Shown in pieces: positions 45,072-54,524 of a stretch of DNA of 64,000 bases. Position 1 is the stretch's first letter. The number at the start of each line of letters is the position of its first letter. The notes under the pieces were generated by a model. It was not told the DNA's origin. It did no database searches and worked only from the letters and a program-made list of their open reading frames with translations. Source of the DNA: Clostridiales bacterium COT073_COT-073. GTDB lineage: Bacteria > Bacillota > Clostridia > Lachnospirales > Vallitaleaceae. The translations under genes were made by a program, and so were the position numbers. The stretch covers positions 59,725 through 123,724 of the forward strand of contig RQYD01000020.1 of assembly GCA_003858485.1 (NCBI GenBank), written 5' to 3'.

Positions 45072-46595
45072 ATGCTGAAATTATTTATATTGGTGTTTTT
45101 TTCATCACTGGCTGTGGGTGCAGTATTTTTACTTTATCTCCTTACGGAACATTTTTTTCAAAGGAAACTAAACCTTCAAACAAAATCGTTGGCTTTAACA
45201 ATGATTCTATTTCTTCAGCCCATGCTTATTTTACTGACCATTACTATTGTTGTCTGCGGAATCCATTTTCAAAAAAAGCCAGAAATTTCAACCAATCTGT
45301 TTTTAATAAGCTCTACGCCTTTGCCTTTCACCGAAATATCGGAAAGCAAAAGCTCTGTGCATCCCGGTGCAGAAGTTGCTGTGATTGATCTGACTACTCT
45401 TATAACTCTGGCAAACTATGCGGCTTATATTTGGTTCACTGTTTTTATGCTGTTACTTACCTACAAAGTAATACTTTATTCAAAACTCAAACATCTCCTT
45501 ATGAAAAGCGAATTGCACTTGATTCCTTATCATGATATAAAACTGAAAATTTACAAGAGCAAGTCGATCCTCTCTCCTTTTTTAATAGGTTTTTTCAAGC
45601 CTTTTATTGTTATTCCGGATGTCGAAATGAGCGAATTTGAACTTTCTTTAATCATTGAACATGAAAAAGTTCATTTTCAAAATCAAGACATTCCGTTAAA
45701 AATGACTTTGGAGTTTTTAAAATGCCTTAATTGGTTTCAACCACTTTTTTACACTCTTCAAAAAAAATTCCATTATGTGGCCGAACTAATCACCGATGAT
45801 ATTGTAACTATGAATTTATCGACTGCACAGCGCAAAGAATATGGTATGCTACTACTCAAATTTACTGAAAATCTCAGTTTTACTAAAAACAATATCAAAT
45901 ATCCAGGATTTTATTCGTATCTCAGTGAAGATGCAAAAAATCTTGCAGACAGATTGGAGTTCATTATGAAAAAAGATAAAAATAAAAGAATCGGCAAATT
46001 TGCTCTTGCTTCAATGATTATTGTTGCAGTTCTATCAATCTACACCGGCGTTTCTGTTACTTCCGAGGCATATGCCAATGCAGCGGCAATAGAGTCAAAC
46101 TTTCCCGACAAGAGTACTATCCAAGAAGCTTCTGGAAAATTAATTTATGATGATGGAAATGTCCAAATTTTTGATGGCTCTGTTGACGAAAATGCTACTT
46201 TCGGATTGGCTGAGGAAAGCAATCATCAAGACCTGGGCGCATCTCAACCCAAAACAGATGTGGCTATGTCTACAAATCAACAAACATCCATGACCAATTT
46301 AGAAGAAATGCGCAAAATCGTGTTACAAGAGAATGAATACCGCACTGATGCCAATTTAGGTGATTCTATTTATTCCTTATGTAACGGAACCGTTATTTCC
46401 GCAAAGTTTGAACAAGGATACGGCAATTGTGTCACAATTCAAGATGAGGACGGACTAATTTGGAAATATGGATTTTGTAGTGAGCTGGTGATTAATAGTG
46501 GGGACAGCGTTTTTATGGGAGATTTGATAGGTTATGCAGGTCATTCCGGGTTTGCTGAAAGGGATTCGGTGGTGGTGAAATTAATTAGGGAATAA
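45072..46595 (+). CDS. BlaR1/MecR1-like M56 metallopeptidase with degenerate M23 domain
   Basis: The 507-residue protein has four or more membrane helices. The M56 zinc site HEKVH (197-201) sits in a cytoplasmic loop. After a further helix (about 310-330) an extracellular part ends in an M23-like fold: NGTVISAKFEQGYGNCVTI and GDSVFMGDLIGYAGHSG (about 435-495). The M23 zinc ligands seem lost (YGFC in place of a Y-x-H strand). So the tail may bind cell wall rather than cut it. Sensor partner of the BlaI-type repressor; no beta-lactamase follows. GAGG precedes the ATG. Confidence 0.85.
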   Translation: MLKLFILVFFSSLAVGAVFLLYLLTEHFFQRKLNLQTKSLALTMILFLQPMLILLTITIVVCGIHFQKKPEISTNLFLISSTPLPFTEISESKSSVHPGAEVAVIDLTTLITLANYAAYIWFTVFMLLLTYKVILYSKLKHLLMKSELHLIPYHDIKLKIYKSKSILSPFLIGFFKPFIVIPDVEMSEFELSLIIEHEKVHFQNQDIPLKMTLEFLKCLNWFQPLFYTLQKKFHYVAELITDDIVTMNLSTAQRKEYGMLLLKFTENLSFTKNNIKYPGFYSYLSEDAKNLADRLEFIMKKDKNKRIGKFALASMIIVAVLSIYTGVSVTSEAYANAAAIESNFPDKSTIQEASGKLIYDDGNVQIFDGSVDENATFGLAEESNHQDLGASQPKTDVAMSTNQQTSMTNLEEMRKIVLQENEYRTDANLGDSIYSLCNGTVISAKFEQGYGNCVTIQDEDGLIWKYGFCSELVINSGDSVFMGDLIGYAGHSGFAERDSVVVKLIRE

Positions 46596-46835
46596 TAAAA
46601 AAATTACAATATTTAATTCAAACATTCCCACATTTACCGGCGGTTCCCCGGAAAGTCTTTTGCGCCCCATGCAAATCATCATTCCGGGATTCCAACAAAG
46701 TTTCACTACCCTGACAACGCTCCACAAAAAATCGTCCTGCGAATGAAATTACCACAGAAATAGACATAATAGCTTTCTCTTATTTCTAAACAGTCCCAAT
46801 CCGGCGAAATGGATTTAAGCTATGTCTTTTTCAAA

Positions 46836-47324
46836 TTACATGATATAAAAAATTACGGCATGACCTTGTCCGGCAGCTCTTTTGTAGAATTCTTTAAGTT
46901 CTGATAAATGATAAAACATATACTCATAAAATTCATCTTCATCCTCACCTTCGACAAGAGGATAGATTTCATCTTCCACCATGCTTTGAAAATCATACAT
47001 TTGTTTTATCTCATCATCGCTTAGTGCACACAAATAATCCCTGGTTTCCTGCACCTGCTCAGAAGTAAGATAAAAAGCCCCAAAATCCATCTCACATTCA
47101 ATACCATTCTCTATCATCATTGGAACAACATACCCCATTGGTGATTCTCCTTCATCAATATCCTGGCAAAGAAGGTATTGAATCGCTTGCCAGGATTTAT
47201 CAATATCAAAAAGCTCTTTCTCCGGATCAGCTTCTTCCTCCAAGTCCAAAATATTCACCTCACCATCTAAAACCGACTCCAATTTTTTAGCATCAATTGA
47301 CAAATAATTTCCAATCATTCCCAT
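46836..47324 (-). CDS. DUF1877 (YfbM-like) protein, copy 2
   Basis: The 162-residue paralogue of the gene at 22693 begins MGMIGNYLSIDAKKLESV and has ELFDIDKSWQAIQYLL. It is very acidic, like the first copy. Function unknown. It has no close partner; 46596-46835 upstream of its 3' end holds nothing I recognise. Confidence 0.82.
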   Translation of the reverse strand: MGMIGNYLSIDAKKLESVLDGEVNILDLEEEADPEKELFDIDKSWQAIQYLLCQDIDEGESPMGYVVPMMIENGIECEMDFGAFYLTSEQVQETRDYLCALSDDEIKQMYDFQSMVEDEIYPLVEGEDEDEFYEYMFYHLSELKEFYKRAAGQGHAVIFYIM

Positions 47325-47569
47325 AAGTTTTCCCCTTTCCTAGTTTTAAATTATTACTTCTCGTTAAAAATTATATTATATTAATATGTCTATTTCAATG
47401 TTATTTTTCACGCAAGCCATCATTATATTTTTGCTGATAACCCAGATCCTGTCATCTACAAGTCCTGTATTTAAAAAATGCTTCTGATTCTCTCTCTCAT
47501 TATTGCTCGCTGCTATCAGAATATTTTATATGGTTCATTTCACAAACATAGAATTTAAACATATATAAA

Positions 47570-47893
47570 TTAGTTGCTTAGCCCACTCTTATCTTCTACT
47601 TCCTTTTTCAAATCCTCACTAAAATCTACAAGATCCTCTATGGATATCACCCCAATCCTTAAGAGCCTGACAATGTCCCAAAGCATTTCTGATTTGCTAA
47701 CTTCAATTAGTACACCGGGGTTTTTCTTATCTCGCTTGATTCTTTTCTCTAATTCCCAAAACTTGACAGATGCCGGTAAATCGCTACGTAGATAGTCTGC
47801 ATACTCTAATACAAGCTTTTCTATGTAGCGTTCCTGCCATTTGCCGATTTTTTGTTGATATCGTTTCCAGTCACTTTTTGATGGATTAATCAT
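47570..47893 (-). CDS. Conserved small clostridial protein
   Basis: The 107-residue basic/acidic helical protein begins MINPSKSDWKRYQQKIGKWQERY and has KFWELEKRIKRDKKNPGVLIE. I recall a similar clostridial family, often misnamed multidrug transporter, although no membrane helix is seen. Function unknown. GGGGAATATAAT precedes the ATG. The 250 bp upstream to the FRG gene shows nothing else. Confidence 0.7.
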   Translation of the reverse strand: MINPSKSDWKRYQQKIGKWQERYIEKLVLEYADYLRSDLPASVKFWELEKRIKRDKKNPGVLIEVSKSEMLWDIVRLLRIGVISIEDLVDFSEDLKKEVEDKSGLSN

Positions 47894-48147
47894 ATTATAT
47901 TCCCCTTTTTATTCTATGTTAAATAAACTTCTTACTGACTTCAACCGAAACTCCATTTAATATTTTCACTAAAATATGGCTACTAACTCTTACTATAAGT
48001 ACATTTTCAATAATTTTTGTGCTGTAAGCAAAGCACATATCAAATATTTATTGCAAGAAATTGTAAAAAAATACAACCAGTGAAAACTATACTATCGATT
48101 GCATATTTTTCTTACGACCAATACATTTAGGGCAATTAGATAATAGG

Positions 48148-49176
48148 CTAATCTAGTAAACCTCTGGATTGATGTTCAATGTCCGGATAGATAAAGCCTT
48201 GTGTAATGCCGAGTTGATGTAGCTCTTTGCGAATAACCTTCTTGTTCTCCGGTTTAATTTCAATTACTGAAAAATTATAAGCTTCTCTCTCTTTCTGAGT
48301 CTGTTTTGTAGTCATTTCTGTCATTAGAGTGTAAATCGATGTATCAATTTCCATCATAATTTCCCTATGGCTTTTGTTTTTCGTACAGACATATTTGGGG
48401 TAAATAAAGGCACCTTGTTGTTGCCGGATTCGATCTGTTGCTTTAGATGGCAATACAATATGAGCAACATTTAAATCCTCATAAATCTTAAAAGGGAACC
48501 TTAGGATTTCTCTTACCTTTGCCCTTTGATTTAATAATTCCATAAAAGTTTCCAGAGTATCTACCTCATCTTTAAAACGAGTATCTATCCGCATCTCCTC
48601 GACTGAGAGCCTACGAATGTTTTCCCAATCCGCTGAATATTTTTCTCTCAATGTTTCTATGGAAGCATAGAATTTATTTATAACCTCCTGCGAAATAAGG
48701 TTCAACGCACTTTTGATAGCAACGGTATGACCGGTATCAAACTTCTCCTGACCTTCTCTTCCTTCGTAGATATATACAAATCCTGAATCACTATCGTCTT
48801 TTTCCACCGCAAAAAACAGGGCAATCAAAGGACTTCTGGTAATATCCAGCATCCTTGTCTTGGCACCATAGTGTTGCAATTTGGAAATCAGCCGAACTAA
48901 AGAGGCGCTCTCTCTATAATCATCCTCGCCCAGCTCATTGAGCAATGTCCGGTAGTAGTATTCACTGCCTTTACGGGTTAACGATTCATTTAAATAAAGA
49001 GAAGGTGTTCTGTATTCGTACTTTTTACTTTCCCCTCTGAAATAATAGTTTTTAGCAATGCCGGTAAATCCATCTGTGTCGGTAGTTTTATCCACTTGAA
49101 ATTCACTATTATCAAAGATATCTCTTAATAATGTGTAAACATGTTTTCTGTATATGGTTGGGTATTTGTTTGGCAT
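48148..49176 (-). CDS. FRG-domain protein
   Basis: The 342-residue protein has the FRG motif in YYFRGESKKYEYRTPSLY (FRG at 46-48). The QHYGAKTRMLDITRSPLIALFFA segment (101 onward) and RQQQGAFI complete the domain. FRG proteins occur in accessory and defence-rich regions and are often suspected toxins or effectors. It is 24 bp downstream of a zinc-binding protein gene, an apparent two-gene unit. Activity unknown. Confidence 0.83.
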   Translation of the reverse strand: MPNKYPTIYRKHVYTLLRDIFDNSEFQVDKTTDTDGFTGIAKNYYFRGESKKYEYRTPSLYLNESLTRKGSEYYYRTLLNELGEDDYRESASLVRLISKLQHYGAKTRMLDITRSPLIALFFAVEKDDSDSGFVYIYEGREGQEKFDTGHTVAIKSALNLISQEVINKFYASIETLREKYSADWENIRRLSVEEMRIDTRFKDEVDTLETFMELLNQRAKVREILRFPFKIYEDLNVAHIVLPSKATDRIRQQQGAFIYPKYVCTKNKSHREIMMEIDTSIYTLMTEMTTKQTQKEREAYNFSVIEIKPENKKVIRKELHQLGITQGFIYPDIEHQSRGLLD

Positions 49177-49200
49177 GAGGGCACCTCGATTCTGGGTATT

Positions 49201-50130
49201 TTACTCTCTCTCAATTAATAATACTTGATTTTTACCATAGATTCGAATATTAATATTTAAAAACTCGATATTTGATTTATTCTTTGAAACCTTTGAATTA
49301 GCATTGAAACCAAAAATCAAGATATTACGGCCTTTATAGATTTTTAATTCCTCATATAACTCTACCGAATCAAATGTTGCCGTAACACATACATACTTGT
49401 TATTCTCCACTTTAACAGGACTAATTCTAAATGCATAGCTTTTGAAGTTCTCTCTAGGCTCATCAATGGATTTTAAATGACCACAAAAAGTTATAGGATG
49501 AGCTATTTTTGTTAAGATGTATTCATAAGCTTTTAAATAGCTATTTTTATCATATTCAAAAAAAAACTTATCCCATGGTACATTATAATACTTTTTTTCG
49601 ACATTGTTGTAACATTGCAGTTTTAATGACTCTTTTATCTCATTGATGCCCTCTGAATCCAGCTTATTTCTTAGCATTAGAATCTTTTTTAGAGTCGTTA
49701 TATATGCAGATTTATTTCCGGCTTTGGCGTATTTTAAAGTAGGACTCTTCTGTCTTCTTTCAGGATTAGAACTTTGTCCATTTTTTTCCTGCTTCACTGA
49801 ATCAACTGTCAAGAGATGCAATCTTAAAATATAAGAACCGCCACTTTTGGTCATAAGTTCATCATCACTTCGATTTGCATAGATTTCTTTGATTTCATTT
49901 ATCGTTAAATAACTGCAATGTTCTTTATGAGGGTTCGTTTTACTACTTTTAATCCTAAAATGTGCCGGAATAAGTACTCTATATTCACCAATATCTCTTA
50001 TATGCTCCTTAACATACGAAATTGGTGCTCCGCAATAGCGACAACAAGTCTTCCCTTGCATCTTTTCTTCGTACTGATTCAGATTAATAATGCAGTTTTC
50101 ATACATTGCTTGGTACATTTTAACGCCCAT
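49201..50130 (-). CDS. Zinc-binding protein of unknown function paired with FRG gene
   Basis: The protein is 309 residues from the ATG at 50130 (AAGGAGG upstream; the frame extends to 50151). A likely metal site near the N terminus combines C30-x2-C33 with a later HFRIK and PHKEHC segment (57-72). The remaining 230 residues are mixed alpha/beta and unrecognised. It probably forms an operon with the FRG gene. The CxxC...H.HC layout recalls zinc domains placed before nuclease-like parts, but no nuclease motif was identified. Confidence 0.65.
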   Translation of the reverse strand: MGVKMYQAMYENCIINLNQYEEKMQGKTCCRYCGAPISYVKEHIRDIGEYRVLIPAHFRIKSSKTNPHKEHCSYLTINEIKEIYANRSDDELMTKSGGSYILRLHLLTVDSVKQEKNGQSSNPERRQKSPTLKYAKAGNKSAYITTLKKILMLRNKLDSEGINEIKESLKLQCYNNVEKKYYNVPWDKFFFEYDKNSYLKAYEYILTKIAHPITFCGHLKSIDEPRENFKSYAFRISPVKVENNKYVCVTATFDSVELYEELKIYKGRNILIFGFNANSKVSKNKSNIEFLNINIRIYGKNQVLLIERE

Positions 50131-50224
50131 GGAGTTCCTCCTTGAGAACATATAGTAAATAGCATCTTAATCCAATTTTACAATTAGCACTAATCCAGAA
50201 ATCTATTAAATTATTATAGAAAAA

Positions 50225-51104
50225 TTATGACATCATCATATCATAATGTGCTTTATGACCAGTTTTTTCAAAAACTTCCTTAAAAATTTTTTTGTACCGT
50301 TCTACAGAATCCGTATAACTGTCGATATTCAAATCATCTGGAATAGAATGTGAACCATCATTAATCCAGCTTATTAATGAACGGCAAACTCTCTTTTCCT
50401 CCAATAATAAAAATGAATCTACTATACTATCATCTGTTTTTTTCCCTAATATGCCAAAGTAGTTTTCTATAATTCTTCTCATAATATTCTGAATTGTAAC
50501 CAATGATGCATTTGTGTTAGTTTTCAACTCGTTCCATAATAATTCATAGGTTGTTTTTATTGGATTTACTTTTCCAAAACTTCTTATAGAAGATTTGTTA
50601 TCATCTTTACTAATAATCCAAAAATTAACATCGTTTAATTCAGCCGTTCTCCCATCAACAAAAGAGGCTTCTTTATGAAAAAAAACATTATGAGTGAGAA
50701 TAAATAACTGTTCGACATCCGATTTATTTTCTCGGATATCCTTAAAGTGCCTTCTCTTCTTGCTAGATCTTGTTCCACTTTTTCTCTGTTTTTTTCATAT
50801 TCTCAAGAGCATCAATATCATTAATTGTATCCTCTCCTAAGGTAAAAATACCTTCAATATCCTCTTTAATATGACGAACACGAAAATCTTTATTATATAC
50901 AAGAATATCAAGTGGTGCATCTCTTTCCCATTCAATTTGGCATTCATTATACTTTGATTCCGTCGGACTATACAAAAAATTACCAATCGTTGATTTTCCA
51001 CTACCATTCGCTCCATAAAAAAAGTTTATTTTTTGGCAATTTTCAATTGTTACTTTTGTTGACGGATATGTTGCACAATTACTCAAGCAAATAGATTTTA
51101 TCAT
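50225..51104 (-). pseudogene. AAA_13-type ATPase with internal deletion
   Basis: The N-terminal piece (51104-50763) has MIKSICLSNC.. with Walker A GANGSGKST (31-39), the start of an AAA_13/RloC-PrrC-like ATPase. It stops at a TAG. A different frame resumes at about 50,750 with DVEQLFILTHNVFFHKEASF, the H-loop region of the same family, and runs to 50225. The coiled-coil middle, signature and Walker B parts are absent. So a large internal deletion with a frame change has removed the core of the gene. Confidence 0.75.
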
Positions 51105-51128
51105 ATAGCTGTTCTCCTTTACTCTCAC

Positions 51129-51451
51129 TATTTGACTACATCTTTATTTATAATCTAAAAATGTGTTTTTTTACCGAAAGATTTTAAATTGGCTTATCCA
51201 AACAATTAGTCCTCTGACTAATATTCTAGAGCAAAACATAATTCATATTTTTCTTAAATACTATATCCTGTATCAAACTGACAATGCTAGTTACTAAATT
51301 AATAAATGAACTCATATGTTATACTATTTTTTGCCTCCTGTACTTATTTACATATTCTCCAAATAAAATATTCACACCTTGTCAAAAAGTTTACTGACAC
51401 CTAGGTATCACTAACTTAAAACTTAAGCATTGCACAAACAACCAACATCCA
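51129..51451. other. Intergenic region with no recognisable feature
   Basis: This AT-rich stretch of about 320 bp lies between the hsdR stop and the AAA_13 remnant. I see no ORF of note, strong hairpin or repeat in it. Confidence 0.5.
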
Positions 51452-54400
51452 TCATATTTTCCTCTCTCTATATTTCCCCTTTCCAGCATCCGCCGCCATA
51501 TAATCCCTTGGCTCATGTGGTACATATTTCACGCCGCCACGCAGCTGATCATACAGCACTCCCCCCACGGCGTCCATAACCTCTTTCATCATATCTTCAT
51601 TGTTAAACATTTTTACGAAGAATTCTTCATTTTGTTCATATCTTTTGGCTGCCATTTTAGGGAAGTCTTGCTGGAATAAAAGCATAAAGGTTTTATAATC
51701 ATTTCCGGCATAGGATTTCCATTTATTATCGTCTGCATAGTCATTGGCAATTTGCAGTAAGACTTTATCCATTTCAGTAAAACTGGTGCCAAACTGAGTA
51801 TTGATTTTGTCAATCACCTCGGATAGTGGATCTTTTTTCCTTTCTCGTCTGCCTGCTTCACCGGTGATTGGAGTAAATCCTTGTTCGGTTGGCTCTAACT
51901 GGATTTCACCTTCAAAATCTTTTTCCAGACGATAATATTCCAGCATTACTTTATCGCTTACATCAATTTGCTCAATATCTCCCTTTGGTAACTGCATCAG
52001 CAAAAACTTAACATATACACTAAACTTATGTATGTCTTTATCAAACAGTCTACAAACCTGAGTAATAAAAGCATAAATTCGGTTAAATCTTGCAAGGGTT
52101 GACTTAAACAAATCTTTGCTATCTTCTGCAAGGGCTTGATATCTATCCAAAGCCGGTTTGATTTGTGCTTGTAACTTGCCTAAATCACCTGCGGCTTGTT
52201 CTTTGCCAGAATAAAATACTTCCGCAAATTTTCTAATTTCTATTTCTTGATAAACCCTATATTCATCCAAGGTATTTTTCAAATCATAAATTACATTGGG
52301 ATTGGTTTCCTCTTCTAATACCGTTTCTTCAAAATAAGGCTCAAATGAATTTTTAATGTCCTCTGCCGAATTGACAAAATCAAGTACGAAGGTATCTTTC
52401 TTGCCTCTGGCAATTCGATTCAGTCTTGATAAAGTCTGAACTGCTTTTACACCCGAAAGTTTCTTATCTACAAACATGGTATGTAATAATGGCTCATCAA
52501 AACCGGTCTGATATTTTTCCGCTACAATGAGCATTCCAAAATCATCCTTATGAAAGGCTTCCGGCAATGCTTTTTCTTTGATCGTTTCTCCATTTTTATC
52601 TTTATTTATCTTCTCTTCTGTATAGATAATGCCATCATCCTCAATCTCACCGGAAAATGCTACCAAAACATCCAAGTCTTTATAGCCCTTTTGCATGATT
52701 TGACGTTTAAACTCATGCACATACCTAACCGCATGAAGTCTGGACGGTGTCACCACCATTGCCTTTGCTTTACCACCAATTTTAGATGAGGTTACATGGA
52801 TAAAGTGTTCCAGCATCACGGCTGTTTTTTGCGAAATATTATGTGGATGTAAGGTTTCAAAATGTTTTATTGCCTTAATACCAGCTGTGGTATCAATCTC
52901 CGGATTATCTGGAATTGCTTTGGCAATTTTATAATACATTTTGTAGGTCATATAGTTTTTGAGGACATCCAAAATAAAGCCTTCTTCAATGGCTTGACGC
53001 ATTGAATAGACATGAAACGGATGATATCTTCCGGCACTATCCTTTTGCCCGAACATATTCAGAGTTTTGTCTTTTGGCGTAGCAGTAAAGGCGAAAAAGG
53101 AAAGATTTTCGTGACTTCCCTGTGCCGCTAATTCTTCTACCAGTTTGTCTTCGTCATCTTTGCGGATAACTTCTTCTTCATATTCAAGGTCTGCATATTC
53201 TTCCAGTACCTTCTCCGTATCTGCCAATGCCCTTTTTAGTTTCTTAGCGGCATCACCGGTCTGGGAAGAATGTGCCTCATCCACAATTACCGCAAAGCGA
53301 TGATTTCCGGAATTGACTTCTTTATAAATCACCGGAAATTTCTGTAAAGTCGTGATGATAATACCGGTACCCACCTCAATCGCTTCTTTTAACTGTTTGG
53401 CATTTTTATCAATTTTTTGTACCACGCCTTCTACATGGTCAAATTGATACACCGTGTTTTGCAACTGACTATCTAACACACGTCTATCCGTGACAATGAT
53501 AACAGACTTAAAAATCTTTTCATCTTTCTCATTGTGTAGACCAGATAAGCGATGAGAAAGCCAAGCAATTGAGTTGGATTTTCCGCTTCCGGCACTATGC
53601 TGGATTAAATAGTTTTTACCCGAGCCATTTTCTTTTACGTCTTTTAACAGCTTCGTTACGACATCCAGTTGATGATAACGCGGGAAAATGATTCGCTCCG
53701 ATATAATTTGTCCTGTCGCTTCATCTTTTTCTATTTGTAAATGCAGGTATTTATGGATAATTTCCAGTAATCTATCTTTATGCAATACTTCTTCCCATAG
53801 ATAGGAAGTGTCATATCCATTTGCATTAGTAGGATTGCCCGCTCCACCCACATTTCCGGCACCATTACTGCCTTGATTAAATGGCAAGAAATAGGTTTTA
53901 TCTCCTTCCAGCTTTGTCGTCATATAGACATTGGATAAATCGACTGCAAAATGTACCAAAACTCTCTCTTTAAATCTAAAAATCGCTTCTTTCCCGGCAC
54001 GGTCAAATTTATACTGGGAAATGGCATTGGCAGTATTTTGTCCGGCAAACTGACATTTTAGTTCCATGCTAATTAGAGGGATTCCATTGATAAAAAGCAC
54101 AATATCAATACTATTTTGATTGTTTAGAGAATAATGTAATTGTCTGGTACAATGAAAAATATTGGCGTTATATTGAAGTTGACTGGTTTTGTTAATACTG
54201 GTTTCCGGCTTCCAGTAAATTGCCCGAAATGTGATTCCTCTATCTTTAAAGCCTTGTCTAAGCACTTTTAAAACGCCATTCATCTTGACTTCTCTATCAA
54301 AGCGGTCAACCACTTGCTTTTCACTATCTTTGCCATAAATCGTTTGATAACGCTCCCAAGCTTTCGGTTGACTTTCTTTTATAAATTTCAAAAATGTCTC

Positions 54401-54523
54401 TTTATCCAGAGCAAGCTCTCTATCAAACTTACTTGGACTCCCCTTGCTATAGCCACCATAGGTACAAAGGTAGGCTTCAATATCCTCTTCAAATCTTTTT
54501 TCCTTTACATCAAAATCAGACAT
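51452..54523 (-). CDS. hsdR: Type I restriction endonuclease subunit R
   Basis: The 1023-residue protein has an N-terminal PD-(D/E)xK nuclease (D140 in SIDIVLF, then MELK with E154 and K156). The helicase motor has Walker A SAGSGKSN (310-317), DEAH (415-418) and FTATPKD. Helicase motifs V/VI appear as MLIVAEKYQTGFDEP and QTLSRLNRIARG. It translocates DNA and cuts unmethylated foreign DNA. It starts one base after the hsdS stop, in operon with hsdM and hsdS. Confidence 0.96.
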   Translation of the reverse strand: MSDFDVKEKRFEEDIEAYLCTYGGYSKGSPSKFDRELALDKETFLKFIKESQPKAWERYQTIYGKDSEKQVVDRFDREVKMNGVLKVLRQGFKDRGITFRAIYWKPETSINKTSQLQYNANIFHCTRQLHYSLNNQNSIDIVLFINGIPLISMELKCQFAGQNTANAISQYKFDRAGKEAIFRFKERVLVHFAVDLSNVYMTTKLEGDKTYFLPFNQGSNGAGNVGGAGNPTNANGYDTSYLWEEVLHKDRLLEIIHKYLHLQIEKDEATGQIISERIIFPRYHQLDVVTKLLKDVKENGSGKNYLIQHSAGSGKSNSIAWLSHRLSGLHNEKDEKIFKSVIIVTDRRVLDSQLQNTVYQFDHVEGVVQKIDKNAKQLKEAIEVGTGIIITTLQKFPVIYKEVNSGNHRFAVIVDEAHSSQTGDAAKKLKRALADTEKVLEEYADLEYEEEVIRKDDEDKLVEELAAQGSHENLSFFAFTATPKDKTLNMFGQKDSAGRYHPFHVYSMRQAIEEGFILDVLKNYMTYKMYYKIAKAIPDNPEIDTTAGIKAIKHFETLHPHNISQKTAVMLEHFIHVTSSKIGGKAKAMVVTPSRLHAVRYVHEFKRQIMQKGYKDLDVLVAFSGEIEDDGIIYTEEKINKDKNGETIKEKALPEAFHKDDFGMLIVAEKYQTGFDEPLLHTMFVDKKLSGVKAVQTLSRLNRIARGKKDTFVLDFVNSAEDIKNSFEPYFEETVLEEETNPNVIYDLKNTLDEYRVYQEIEIRKFAEVFYSGKEQAAGDLGKLQAQIKPALDRYQALAEDSKDLFKSTLARFNRIYAFITQVCRLFDKDIHKFSVYVKFLLMQLPKGDIEQIDVSDKVMLEYYRLEKDFEGEIQLEPTEQGFTPITGEAGRRERKKDPLSEVIDKINTQFGTSFTEMDKVLLQIANDYADDNKWKSYAGNDYKTFMLLFQQDFPKMAAKRYEQNEEFFVKMFNNEDMMKEVMDAVGGVLYDQLRGGVKYVPHEPRDYMAADAGKGKYRERKI

Positions 54524-54524
54524 C

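Noticed and set aside
46596..46835. Possible coding remnant between the M56 sensor and the DUF1877 gene
   Set aside because: No frame is continuous and no motif was recognised.
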